Source: Limonium bicolor
Lineage: Eukaryota; Streptophyta; Magnoliopsida; Caryophyllales; Plumbaginaceae
Length of the DNA: 64,000 nucleotides
Direction: 5' to 3'
NCBI GenBank assembly: GCA_023374045.1
Contig: CM041782.1
Location: forward strand, 185,832,925-185,896,924
Below, piece after piece: positions 1-10,541 of the stretch. The position numbers and the translations under genes are program-made. Position 1 is the stretch's first letter, and each line of letters begins with the position of its first letter. Below the pieces are notes generated by a model. It searched no databases and was not told the DNA's origin. It was given only the letters and a program-made list of their open reading frames with translations.

Positions 1-1192
1 CCTCTGTATTACAATGGCGATTCCAATAGAGAGCAATCAACCCATCTTCATTCTCTCTTTTCTTGCTCGATACAACACCAAATCACACAAAATTTGTACT
101 GTTGGATTCCTCTTGTTGAGAGCAACATTTTCCACCCTTCAAAAGCTAGAAACCCCCACCTTCATTCCCATGGCAATAGGCTCGTTTGAAGCCTGAAGGG
201 GTGTTTTTGAGTCTCCTTGATCTCCTTAATACTCTAAGGTAAATATAAACTCAAGTCAACCATCTTCCTAGCTTATTCTTGCTAAATAAAAAAAAATGCC
301 CACATTGAACTTGGCTTCATTTTCCAGCCGGTTTGCTCTTCAACAGAGGGGTGAGATTTTACTAGCCTTGCTATTCCAAAGGTGACACTCAAGAGAGCAA
401 GGTAACTCCTTAGTGTTAAAGCCCTAAAATTAGTTCTTGAAATATTAGTTTGGTGAGGTACGTGAGAATTAAACTAGCTTGTTATGTGTGGTTGGGGATA
501 TGATTGTAGACAGCAATCTATACCCTCTGTTTGGTGTGGAAACAGGAAGAGAAAGAGAGAACAAGAGAAGGAGGAAGAAGAGAAAAGAAAACAGAAAGAT
601 AGTAAGGTAATGAGCTTACCTGAGATGGTTTTGTTCTCTGTAAACACATTTTTGAATGTGAATAATGACCTTGAATTAGTGTAGTTTTGATACTACAATA
701 GTGTTTGTTGAATGAGGAAGTTTTAATGGGTTTGGGTGTGCAAAACAAACTTAGAAACTGAGTTGGAATTATGTGATAACAAAGGAGAATTTAATGTGCT
801 GCTATAAGGATTTTTATGCTTATATAACAGGGATGTAAACTGAGTTTTGTGAGCTGTTGTAGTGTGGTGAGAATGCTTGGAAAGTAGGTAAGTTCTGTCA
901 AAATATGTCTAGGGAACAATGGGCTTGAGTGTGTTAAGGCGTGGAGTTAGAATGGTAAGAAAGAAAGGATTGAAAACTGCATCAGAGACAAGAAGCTAGA
1001 AACTGTAACAGATAAAAAATTAGAGTGAAATGGGCTAAGTAACAGATGATTATATAAGGTGGATTAGGTTAGTTTTGAATGCCTAATTAATGTCAAAACA
1101 TGCTATAATATATGTAGGGAGAGTGGGGAAGAAATTGGCATAAGTTTGGAGTGGTAACATAATCAGAAACAAGGAGAAAACTCATTTCTGTA

Positions 1193-1455
1193 AGTGGTCC
1201 GGGTCTGTAAACAAGTACAGAACCCGGACCAGTGCTAAAACACGGCAGAAACCTATATCAGAGGAGTGGTCCGGGTTTACAAACCAGGACACAAACCTGG
1301 ACCACCCCTAAAACTCACCCGAGAGATTTATGAGTTATGGGTCCGGGTTTGTAAACTAGCATGTATACCCGGACTAGTCATAAACTACACCCGAGAGTGA
1401 CCAGAAGCATTGGTCCGGGTTTGTAAACCCGGACACAAACCCGGACCACCCCATT
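1193..1455. repeat. Palindromic array in E0 LTR (4 units)
   Basis: Four units about 72 bp apart each carry an inverted repeat of the type GGTCCGGGTTTGTAAACCCG followed by GGACC. They start near 1195, 1268, 1340 and 1411. The position within the LTR matches the GACCGACCTT arrays of the other elements, but the core sequence is different. Confidence 0.75.
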
Positions 1456-2696
1456 TTCATCACAGAAACCATTTTAAAGCCATTCTAAGGTAGGGGCTTG
1501 ATGGGTAATGGTAGTATAAATTAATTATGACTTAATTAGTGGTGTTTAAAGGTCATTAAGAGTGTAAACAAGTTTGAGAAGGGAATGAGAAAGTTGTGAG
1601 TTTAAGAGCACATGAACTAAACTAGGAATAACGGGATAACGGGGTTTAGTACGGGAGTATTAGTTTTACTTACCGTAACACCTTAATGTTAATATAAGCA
1701 TTTGAATGTTATCAGAGGATCGTGTGTGAACCGAGCATGGTGAGATGACACGGTAAAAGTAAAAACCCCGGTGAAAGGTATGATTTTCTCATACTCCGCG
1801 TGCTAACCGAGTTACGTTGATTTGTGTGTTTGCGTGCCGGCTTAATCAAGACTAAAGCATGAAAATAATCCCTTCTTTGATTATGTATGTCATGTTGTAT
1901 GATGAATGAGCTAACATACTTGTATGCAGGTGTGGTCTAACATAGAGTAAAGACCGACTCATAGTGAGTAACGTTTGGCTAGAGACCCATAGATCGGGTC
2001 GATGTTTATGATAACGAAAATGTGCAAACACACAAACTATCCATTAAAGTATAACGAAAACGCAAACATATGAACTCCCTAGAATGTGAGGAGATGTGCG
2101 AGTTGGGTAATTACCCGATAACAGTTAGTAAACCACAATGACACAATCCACGAAACAAATGAGAGTGGAAAGATAAGTGAACCTCCTTCAAGAGGATTAA
2201 AGAGAGTTCGAAGATGTGAACTAGTAAAGAAGGTAAAAGAGACCTAAGGGATTAGTAGCTCCCTTGAGACATGGTCGACCTCCTATATAAGGATTTTACC
2301 CGACATAAGAAATTAACCGAAAGTATGAGTAAGTGAAATGTATGGGTAACTCTTAAAACCTAAGATTAACCGAACTTAAGTAATGTTCCCAAAGTCATTA
2401 GAAACATCAAGAGTGATGCTTCTAGACTAATATACATATTGTTATTATAACTCTGAGAGAGGAGTGTATGGGAATGTAAGTAGTCCGAGAGTAATCGGAC
2501 CTATGTAAAAGAGTTAGGAACTAAGAGAGAGTTCCGTGAGCTAGTTGAACCTTCCCACCATGCTAGACCAGAGTAGGGTCGAAACCGGGGAACTAAGACT
2601 ATGCTTGAGAGCCATGAGTTTTGGCCTAAGTATGTATTAAGAGTAAAAAGCGTGACGTAGGAGACCTGTAGTGTCTCGAGAATCTACGAGAGCTTG

Positions 2697-2835
2697 AGAA
2701 TAATTAACCCAAGAGCGTGGGTGAGAAAATGAGTATAAGTAACCTGAGAGAATGGGTGAGTATAAAATGAGTAGCCCAAGAGAATGGGTGTGTATATGAA
2801 TAAGTAACCCGAGAGAGCGGGTGGGATACTGAATG
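2697..2835 (+). repeat. Short imperfect tandem repeat in E0 LTR
   Basis: About four units of roughly 35-40 bp repeat the pattern taacccgagagaatgggtgagtataa with changes. Each contains a small inverted pair ACCC...GGGT. The repeat ends about 60 bp before the E1 insertion. Confidence 0.6.
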
Positions 2836-2899
2836 AGTAAACAAGGCATAGTGAGGTATAACCCTCAAGGCCTAAGAGCAACAGATACAACTAACAACC

Positions 2900-4479
2900 T
2901 GATAAGTGTCCAAATGAGCATGTTTTATAGGTGTATTTCATATATTATATTAGCACTTTTTCTTGCTCATTTCTCCACTTCGGTTAGTTTTTCCTCTAGT
3001 TTATGTTTTATTGTTTATCTCACATATTTATTGGTTTAACATGAGGAAAACCAGGCTGGGATTAAAGTAGACGAAGAGACGAACGCATAGACGCAAACGA
3101 CTCAGAAAACGGAGTCCAAACGAAGAATCTAGAGCCAGTCGAAGTTCGTAGAAGAAAATAAGTCAAACACATGCAACCGCATGGACTTAGGCGGACGTGA
3201 GTGAGTTACTTAGGCGGACGTGAGTGAGTTAACAAGGGGGACAAGAGATGGAGACCGCGGGCGAGAGAGTATGAGACGTCCGCATGAAATGAGGTGGACA
3301 CACACGCGGACAAGAGAAGGAGAGACCGCGGGCGAGAGACATAGACGTCCGCATGGTTTCAGGCGGACAGGGAAGCGGACAGCCACGCGGACGTGACTAA
3401 AAATCAACGCGCGCCAGTTTTCTTCTTCGCCCGTCGACTTGCTTCTGCCATATCCATCTACTCCGCACCGCCTACCTTAATTCCCTCACGCGTCTTCAGC
3501 TCTGTCCCCTGCAATTAATGAGCAATCAATGCTCTTCCACTCCAGATCTGCCTCTTCCCTTCCTCTATATAAACACACTGCACCTTCAACCAAATACAGA
3601 CGTTCCACCCCCAAACTCAACACTCAAAATCTCTCATTCCATTTACAGAAATCTTACGTACGCTCTCCACTCTTCGTCCTCTTCATTTCTCCATTCACCA
3701 TCCACACCTCTCGCATTAATTAATATTACGTCCAACCTCTGTCTGACTTATTACCAGTTAATATGTCAGGCTAAGAAGGATTTACTCCGGGCGAAGGTTT
3801 AATTATGGTTTGTTTAGTTGTGTAATCTATATTTCTACGGTTAAAATAAATTCAGTTTGTTACGATTAAAGTTTTGTTTCTCTCCCTTTTTAATAAATTT
3901 CATCGATTTATTAAAAAGCCTTACTAAATCTGTTTTTAATCTGATCGGTGACGAACAGACAGGTTAATTAAGCCGTAAAACTGTAGGAACTTATTTTCAT
4001 CGTTTAAGTTAGTACAAGTTGCAAGAATAAAATTCCTCACACTCCTCTGCCGTTTACATGCATTTTGCTTGAGTTTTCATCGGACCCTGCATTTTCAGGT
4101 AAACGAGTTCTTATGAGTTTTCATCGGACCTTAAGATAATAACAGGAATCTTGCCAAATTTTTTATTAAACCGGTAGAGATAGCAATTAATCATATCATA
4201 TTAACCTGAACCCGGAGTTCCGTTTAATTTAACTTCAATTCACTAAATTAATCTGTTATTTACTTTTCAAAAACAAGTCAATTAACTCCCCCCTTTTTGT
4301 AACACGCTTAGGTACTAAATAATTCACCTTAGTCCCACGGTTCGATATCCGGTCGCTTACACTTTACTATACTACCACGTCCGGGATTTGTTTGCAGCCC
4401 GACGTTTATTTTGAGTTTTAATTTCTTTTCTTTTATTTTAATTACTCCAGTTCTAACCACTCACGATTACACGTCTGCA
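2900..4479 (+). repeat. E1 5' LTR
   Basis: Begins TGATAAGTG directly after TSD CAACC and ends ACGTCTGCA three bases before the primer site. It contains a direct duplication of ggcggacgtgagtgagtta near 3191-3232, a GC-rich segment with repeated CCGCGGGCGAGAGA, and a TATA box at 3566. Its partner is at 8873-10456. Confidence 0.95.
3566..3573 (+). promoter_or_regulatory. TATA box of the E1 5' LTR
   Basis: TATATAAA lies in a pyrimidine-rich context (cttccctccTATATAAAcacac-like), which is typical of plant core promoters. The same octamer is conserved in the 3' LTR at 9537-9544. Transcription would start about 30 bp downstream. Confidence 0.7.
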
Positions 4480-4482
4480 AAA

Positions 4483-4500
4483 TGGCGCCGTTGCCGGGGA
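4483..4500 (+). other. E1 primer-binding site (tRNA-Asp)
   Basis: TGGCGCCGTTGCCGGGGA is complementary to the 3' end of plant tRNA-Asp. It lies three bases after the LTR end. This primer is characteristic of Athila-type elements. Confidence 0.92.
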
Positions 4501-4959
4501 CTTGATTTATTCTAGTCCCTAAGCCCCGGATAATTCACCTGTTATACTATAATAATTTGATAATATTAATTGGATACCTGACTTTGGACATCTGACTACG
4601 GACATCTGACTTCTGACATCTAATTACCAACTCTTTATATTATTGTCATTTAATTTCCATTGTCCTTAACATTTAATTTCCATTGTCCTTCAATTTCCAG
4701 TATACTAACCTTAATTTTCCAGTATACTAACTACTAACCTTAATTTTCTGTCATTTCTTTCCATTGTCATTTCAATTTTCTGTCATTTCTTTCCATTGTC
4801 ATTTCAATTTTCTGTCATTTCTTTCCATTGTCATTTCAATTTTCTATCATTTCTTTCCATTGTCTCTAACTACTAACATTAAATTTCTGTCAACTAATTC
4901 CTAACATTTTTATTTATTCTAACACATAACGAGTTTCTTTTCTCTGTTTTGAGTGGTGA
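4501..4959 (+). repeat. E1 leader with 32-bp tandem repeat
   Basis: This is the untranslated leader between primer site and gag. At 4744-4865 a 32-bp unit (ttttctgtcatttctttcca + ttgtcatttcaa) is repeated three times exactly and a fourth time partially. A smaller repeat of gacatctgac motifs lies at about 4577-4620. There is no coding potential. Confidence 0.85.
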
Positions 4960-6543
4960 ATGCCTTTTACCAAGTCAAACAGCCTCCCAGAAAATATTAA
5001 TAATCACACGGTTGGTTACAATCCAGAGATCGAGAGAACCTTTCTGCGCACCCTAAGGCAGAACCGAACTCAACAAAACATTACCACCACAGTGATAGAA
5101 TCTGACCCGGAAGCTGACATGGCATCTACACCAGCGACAGTTCGAAATATCAACAGGCCGTCTAACCAAGGACAACAGCCTGCTATCATCCTTCCTCACC
5201 TTAGCCCATCCGAATACGATGAGTGGCAGAAGCTGAAGCCATATCATCAGATCAGATGTGTTAAGGAGCTGGGCATGTTTGATGGTTCCAGTCCAGACGA
5301 AGCCATGTTACATGTTACTAAATTCTTGCAACATGCCAACAGTCTTACTGCAACCGACGCAGTACTCCAGTACGCAAGACTGTCATTATTCCCTCACAGC
5401 CTGACGGGAAGTGCGAGCAAGTGGTATCATAGCCTGACACCAAGTACCATTGGTACTTGGGATGACATGGCCACCAAGTTCTACGACAAATTCCTACCCC
5501 CGAGCCAAACGTTGGAGATGATTGCTGAAATCTATAATTTCAAGCAACCAGGGTCGGAGAATATTTGTGAAACTGGGGACCGTTTCAAAGGACTACTACT
5601 TACTTGTCCTCACCATGGTCTGACGAAAGAGCAAGTATCACAATTGTTCTACAAAGGCCTGATTGGTCCGTGCAGAACAATGGTACTGTCTTCGTTAGGG
5701 GCTGATATTCTGAAAAAGCCAGGAGCACAATTTCTGAACAGCATGGAGTCTCTCTATGAAGAAATCAGAGACTGGGCCTCCGGTGGATCAAGGAGCGGTA
5801 CTCCAGGTTTATATCATGTTGGGGAAAGTGATAACAAGTTTGACCAGCTGATGAAAAGCCATGAGCAACTCATGGAAAGCAATGCTCAGCAGGCAACAAA
5901 AGTCAGTACTCTGCAAAAAGAGGTTGAGCAGATGGCTATGAATTCCTACCCCCAGCAAGCTAAGTCGATGATTTCCCGATCATCTACAATCCCTCCAGGC
6001 TATGCCCCTCTGTCCCAATCATCTCCCGTTATTTCTTGTACACAATGTGGTGGGCCTCATGACTATGAACAATGCCCCCAGCTACAAGAATTAAAAGCAG
6101 CAGAGGAGGCAAACTATCTCACCAACAATTCAGGATACAGACAACCTTGGCAACGTAACATGCAATCCAACCTTCGCTACTCAAACACCGACAATATCCA
6201 AAACCCACATACACTACAAACATCTCAAAATTACAGACCTCAGTCCAATTTTAAAGGAGGCCAAAGGCAATATCAACAACAGCCTTATGGCAATGAAGCT
6301 TCTTCGAGTCGACCAACTCAACCTCCTTCGAATCCTGAGTCTGAAATGTCTCAAATGCAAGAGATGTTTAAAGCTATGATGGGTAAGTCCAGAGATACGC
6401 AAGAAGAGGTCACAGCCCTGCGCAATGACCAAAAAGCCTTGCAGTCCCAGATTCAACAACTCCTTACCCAACAAAGGCCACCTGGTAAATTTCCCTCACA
6501 AACCAATCCAAATCCAAAAGAGTTGCAAGTGCAATTTACGTAG
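4960..6543 (+). CDS. gag: Gag polyprotein of E1 (Athila/Tat-like)
   Basis: This 527-residue open frame starts at the first ATG after the leader. Residues about 130-260 form a retrotransposon gag (capsid) domain, with the motifs SASKWYHSL, KFYDKFLPPSQT, and the CPHHGL box characteristic of Athila-type gag. Residue ~354 onward carries a single zinc knuckle, CTQCGGPHDYEQC (CX2CX3HX4C). The C-terminus is Gln-rich, with a probable coiled coil around residues 460-510 ahead of the conserved stretch KFPSQTNPNPKE. Gag would form the cytoplasmic particle that packages element RNA. The frame stops at 6541, but the expected next motif (TLRSG-like) is encoded in another frame across the stop as NLRSG, so gag appears frameshifted away from what was once downstream coding sequence. 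Confidence 0.9.
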   Translation: MPFTKSNSLPENINNHTVGYNPEIERTFLRTLRQNRTQQNITTTVIESDPEADMASTPATVRNINRPSNQGQQPAIILPHLSPSEYDEWQKLKPYHQIRCVKELGMFDGSSPDEAMLHVTKFLQHANSLTATDAVLQYARLSLFPHSLTGSASKWYHSLTPSTIGTWDDMATKFYDKFLPPSQTLEMIAEIYNFKQPGSENICETGDRFKGLLLTCPHHGLTKEQVSQLFYKGLIGPCRTMVLSSLGADILKKPGAQFLNSMESLYEEIRDWASGGSRSGTPGLYHVGESDNKFDQLMKSHEQLMESNAQQATKVSTLQKEVEQMAMNSYPQQAKSMISRSSTIPPGYAPLSQSSPVISCTQCGGPHDYEQCPQLQELKAAEEANYLTNNSGYRQPWQRNMQSNLRYSNTDNIQNPHTLQTSQNYRPQSNFKGGQRQYQQQPYGNEASSSRPTQPPSNPESEMSQMQEMFKAMMGKSRDTQEEVTALRNDQKALQSQIQQLLTQQRPPGKFPSQTNPNPKELQVQFT

Positions 6544-6588
6544 TGGACCAGCCCATCACATTAGCTCAAAAGCAACAACCCGAGTGAA

Positions 6589-7488
6589 ATGGTCCCTGAA
6601 GTGGAGCAGCAGGCCGAGGAAGAATACCTCGACATGAACCAACTGAAGCTCTATGCCAAATTAGTTACGATAAACGAAATGATGGAAGGTCCACTAGACC
6701 GTACATCACAGCAACCGGAGAGCAAACTGGTTCATATAGTGGACGACTTACCTGAGGATTTGAGTTACTCTTTAGCACCTCCCCCGTTCGAAAATGAGAA
6801 AACGACATCAAATCTTCTGTTTGAGCTTGAGGACAAGCCATCAGAGGACAACTTCTACCTCAACTTCATGGAGTCTCCTCCCTCTGAAGTCAATTACCGT
6901 TATTTTCCCTCCTTCTCTGTGCTATATCTAGAAAATGAGGATAGTTACATCCTCAAAAATGAAGAGGAGGAAATGCTCGCTCCCGTCAGAACATCCAAAC
7001 AAAATACCAATATCACCTTCAAGGAACCACCTCCCTCTGAAGTTGAATTCAATCAAGGCTCTTCCTATGAGCCTCTCAAAGAAGACGAGGATTATTACAT
7101 CCTCAAATTTGAAGAGGAAAAGCCATCCAACTTTGATCTTCATCTGGAGGATCACAGCCTTCCCCTCTTATGCAACAAAGAAGTAGGGTGGAAACTCGAA
7201 GTCAGCTCGCTAAGTGAGACGGCCACCTTTCCATTTGATCCAGGGCCAGAATTTGAAGATACAAATTTCCCCGAAGTTCTCCCTGAACCGCTCAACGCAG
7301 TTAAGGATGTCTTCATCCTTAAATTTGAATGGGCGTCTCCACAACTAGATGATACTCACACTAAGGATCATCCATTGAAAAATTTGGGCCCTTCGACAAA
7401 GAAAAATAATGCCCACCCAACCCACCCGTTGAAGCCCACTTCCACCTTCATTTTCATTCCAGGAGGAAATTTACATCCTCGACTCTGA
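6589..7488 (+). CDS. Acidic repeat ORF of unknown function in E1
   Basis: This 299-residue frame sits where pol would normally follow gag. I do not recognise a domain. It is strongly acidic and carries degenerate repeats built around ESPPSEV / EPPPSEV and a hydrophobic-acidic motif: EDSYILKNEEEE, DEDYYILKFEEE, VKDVFILKFEWA. A fourth copy, KENVYILQFEEA, lies in the same frame beyond the TGA at 7486-7488 (about 7534-7570), so the original reading frame probably ran to about 7660 and the TGA truncates it. No DSG, YxDD-like or integrase motifs are present. It could be an accessory protein, or a drifted, expanded gag-protease linker. There is no function call. Confidence 0.45.
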   Translation: MVPEVEQQAEEEYLDMNQLKLYAKLVTINEMMEGPLDRTSQQPESKLVHIVDDLPEDLSYSLAPPPFENEKTTSNLLFELEDKPSEDNFYLNFMESPPSEVNYRYFPSFSVLYLENEDSYILKNEEEEMLAPVRTSKQNTNITFKEPPPSEVEFNQGSSYEPLKEDEDYYILKFEEEKPSNFDLHLEDHSLPLLCNKEVGWKLEVSSLSETATFPFDPGPEFEDTNFPEVLPEPLNAVKDVFILKFEWASPQLDDTHTKDHPLKNLGPSTKKNNAHPTHPLKPTSTFIFIPGGNLHPRL

Positions 7489-8872
7489 GCAGCACCACCA
7501 CTACCATCTTGCATCCATACGGCTAAACAACAGAAAGAGAATGTTTACATTCTCCAATTTGAGGAAGCACTACACCATCACCCGGTTTTCAATACAATAT
7601 TAATGGCAGCAAACACCTCTTTCAAAACCAGGTTTTGTGGAGTTTGTCTTTTCCTACTGTAATTGTTGCCATAATTCTTTGTTTTGATCCAGGTGGTTCG
7701 GTCCTACATATTGCCAATTTCCTGTTCCCAGTACTACCATTGTCAACATTCATTTATGATCCGGGATAAACGAACATACGTCTAGCTAGAGACGTTAAAC
7801 CCGGGCAGCTTGGTGGGAGGCAACCCACTATCTATCTTTTATCTTTCCTTTAATTTGATGTTGTTTTCCTTTTTGTACTATATTTCCCTTTTATATGTTA
7901 TAATAAAATGCAGGTTTTACTTAAGTTCTTCTGGCTGTGTAGAAATATTCTTTACAGGTTCATTTCATGACATTCCACAGCTGCACTCAAGTGTGGGGGA
8001 GCTCTATACACTCTACGAAATTTGGGGAGTACACTCTTATCTTTATTAAATTGCATGCCATGTTAATTTAATTCCATCTACGCAATGAGGGCATTGCTTG
8101 AGCTTAAGTGTGGGGGAAGAGCCTTTTCAGGGCATTTTGTGCTAAAAATGTTTAAATCTCTCTGCTTATCTTGCATTTGTTCAAAAATTAAAATTATGTA
8201 CCCTGTTAATGTAGGTTGTTCTCTTTAAAAACAAATACTATTATGAATTGTGGGATAAATGGTACAAATTTAAAAAATTTTCGTTTGATTACTTTTGAGG
8301 AGCATTTTATATGCGGTGTGACCAAATGATCTGCAAATGGTTGGATTTTATTGCTCAGGATTTCTTTCTGTCTTCTCTCTTAGGGATTGCTAAGGGGTGC
8401 TTCTCTGTTAAAAAAAAAGAAAGAAAAATACAAAAAACAAGGGACTTGCGAGACACCATTGGTAACCAACAAAGAGAGTTGAGTGTTCTTAAATACAAAG
8501 GCGTGATGCCTACATTTTCTCATCCCTTATGCAAAAGTGAAACAAATGCATGAATCTATTTTTCCTTTTATTTCTCCTCAATGCCCATTCTTGAGAGAAG
8601 TTGGCCATGGTAAAAGTTCTCAGAGTCACCTAAACAAAAGAAACATTGAAGTACCTTGGATCATACCCCGAAACTCTATATTTTATTTTTACCCTGAGCA
8701 CACCTATGCCACCAGCAGTTGATGGATCACACTCCTCAATAAGTTAAAAAGATCATGAACTGTTCACCTCTTTATCCTATCCTTCATAATAATATTTGTT
8801 AGTATTGAGCATTCCCTACTTACTTGGGTATGGTTTTGCTTGAGGACAAGCAAAAAGATAAGTGTGGGGGTG
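7489..8872 (+). other. E1 3' untranslated region with three PPT-like tracts
   Basis: No ORF here is convincing. A GGGAGGCAACCCAC segment near 7815, common in the 3' region of Athila/Tat-type elements, is followed by three copies of AAGTGTGGGGG-type purine tracts at 7989-8000, 8106-8117 and 8860-8872. The last abuts the 3' LTR and is the functional polypurine tract position. The segment just before it reads TTGAGGACAAGCAAAAAGAT, also typical of these elements. Confidence 0.75.
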
Positions 8873-10456
8873 TGATAAGTGTCCAAATGAGCATGTTTTA
8901 TAGGTGTATTTCATATATTATATTAGCACTTTTTCTTGCTCATTTCTCCACTTCGGTTAGTTTTCCTCTAGTTTATGTTTTATTGTTATCTCACAAATTT
9001 ATTGGTTTAACATGAGGAAAACCAGGCTGGGAGTAAAGTAGACGAAGAGACGAACGCATAGACACAAACGGCTCAGAAAAAGGAGTCCAAACGAAGAATC
9101 TAGAGCTAGTCGAAGTTCGTAGAAGAAAATAAGTCAAACACATGCAACCGCATGGACTTAGGCGGACGTGAGTGAGTTACTTAGGCGGACGTGAGTGAGT
9201 TAACAAGGCGGACAAGAGATGGAGACCGCGGGCGAGAGAGTATGAGATGTCCGCATGAAATGAGGCGGACACGCACGCGGACAAGAGAAGGAGAGACCGC
9301 GGGCGAGAGACAGAGACGTCCGCATGGTTTCAGGCGGACAGGGAAGCGGATAGTCACGCGGACGTGACTAAAAATCAACGCGCCCCAGTTTTCTTCTTCG
9401 CCCGTCTACTTGCTTCTGCCATATCCATCTACCCCGCACCGCCTACATTAATTCCCTCACGTGTCTTCAGCTCCGTCCCCTGCAATTACTGAACAATCAA
9501 TGCTCTTCCACTCTAGATCTGCCTCTTCCCTTCCTCTATATAAACACACTGCACCTTCAACCAAATACAGACGTTCCACCCCCAAACTCAACACTCAAAA
9601 TCTCTCATTCCATTTACAGAAATCTTACGTACGCTCTCCACTCTTCTTCCTCTTCATTTCTCCATTCACCATCCACACCTCTCGCATTATTATTAATATT
9701 ACGTCCAACCTCTGTCTGACTTATTACCAGTTAATATGTCAGGCTAAGAAGGATTTACTCCGGGCGAAGGTTTAATTATGGTTTGTTTAGTTGTGTAATC
9801 TATATTTCTACCGGTTAAAATAAATTCAGTTTGTTACGATTAAAGTTTTGTTTCTCTCCCTTTTTAATAAATTTCATCGATTTATTAAAAAGCCTTACTA
9901 AATCTGTTTTTAATTTGATCGGTGATGAACAGACAGGTTAATTAAGCCATAAAACTGTAGGAACTTATTTTCATCGTTTAAGTTAGTACAAGTTGCAAGA
10001 ATAAAATTCTTCACACTCCTCTGCTGTTTACACGCATTTTGCTTGAGTTTTCATCGGACCCTGCATTTTCAGGTAAACGAGTTCTTATGAGTTTTCATCG
10101 GACCTTAAGATAATAACAGGAATCTTGCCAAATTATTTTATTAAACCGGTAGAGATAGCACAATTTATCATATCATATTAACCTGAACCCGGAGTTCCGT
10201 TTAATTTAACTTCAATTCACTAAATTAATCTGTTATTTACTTTTCAAAAACAAGTCAATTAACTCCCACCTTTTTGTGACACGCTTAGGTACTAAATAAT
10301 TCACCTTAGTCCCACGGTTCGATATCCGGTCGCTTACACTTTACTATACTACCACGATCGGGATTTGTTTGCAGCCCGACGTTTATTTTGAGTTTTAATT
10401 TCTTTTCTTTTATTTTAATAACTCCAGTTCTAACCACTCACGATTACACGTCTGCA
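8873..10456 (+). repeat. E1 3' LTR
   Basis: Matches the 5' LTR at 2900-4479 from TGATAAGTG to TCTGCA with scattered single-base changes and short indels. It is followed by TSD CAACC at 10457-10461. The TATATAAA at 9537-9544 is conserved. Confidence 0.95.
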
Positions 10457-10541
10457 CAACCTTGTTATGTTAGTTAGGAATTGTGTTCCGTGGTTGGATG
10501 TAGATTCCTTGAGTAATACACATATATTGTATTGCTATGAT
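10457..10541 (+). repeat. E0 5' LTR, part 2 (island between E1 and E2)
   Basis: This is an 85-bp remnant between the right TSD of E1 and the left TSD of E2 (ATGAT, 10537-10541). Removing E1 and E2 joins it to 2899 and 24710. Confidence 0.65.

Larger units (their letters stand above)
1..2899 (+). repeat. E0 chromovirus 5' LTR, part 1 (interrupted)
   Basis: This stretch has no recognisable gene. Its order of landmarks matches the complete chromovirus LTRs elsewhere in the window: a palindromic array at about 1193-1455, then a segment reading like GGTATGATTTTCTCATACTC that parallels GGTATGGTTTTCTTGCAACC in S2, then the tail that resumes at 24705. The LTR continues after E1 at 10462 and after E2 at 24710, and ends at 25195 followed by a primer site. 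No TGAAATACCCC start is present, so the LTR start lies left of the window. It is strongly diverged from the younger LTRs, which fits it being the oldest layer. Short ORFs here have no family resemblance. The assignment is inference from colinearity. Confidence 0.6.
2900..10456 (+). mobile_element. E1: complete non-autonomous Athila/Tat-like LTR retrotransposon
   Basis: The element has two near-identical LTRs (1580 and 1584 bp, about 98% by eye), both starting TGATAAGTGTCC and ending ACGTCTGCA. It is flanked by the 5-bp duplication CAACC at 2895-2899 and 10457-10461. The primer site matches tRNA-Asp. The interior of about 4.4 kb encodes a gag and an acidic ORF, but I see no protease, reverse transcriptase, RNase H or integrase motif on either strand, so it must use proteins supplied in trans. 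High LTR identity indicates recent insertion. It interrupts the E0 5' LTR. Confidence 0.93.

Noticed and set aside
484..684. Lysine/glutamate-rich 66-codon ORF near the left edge
   Set aside because: Produced by a purine-rich tract (gaggaagaagagaaaag); no homologous frame in the other LTRs and no domain.
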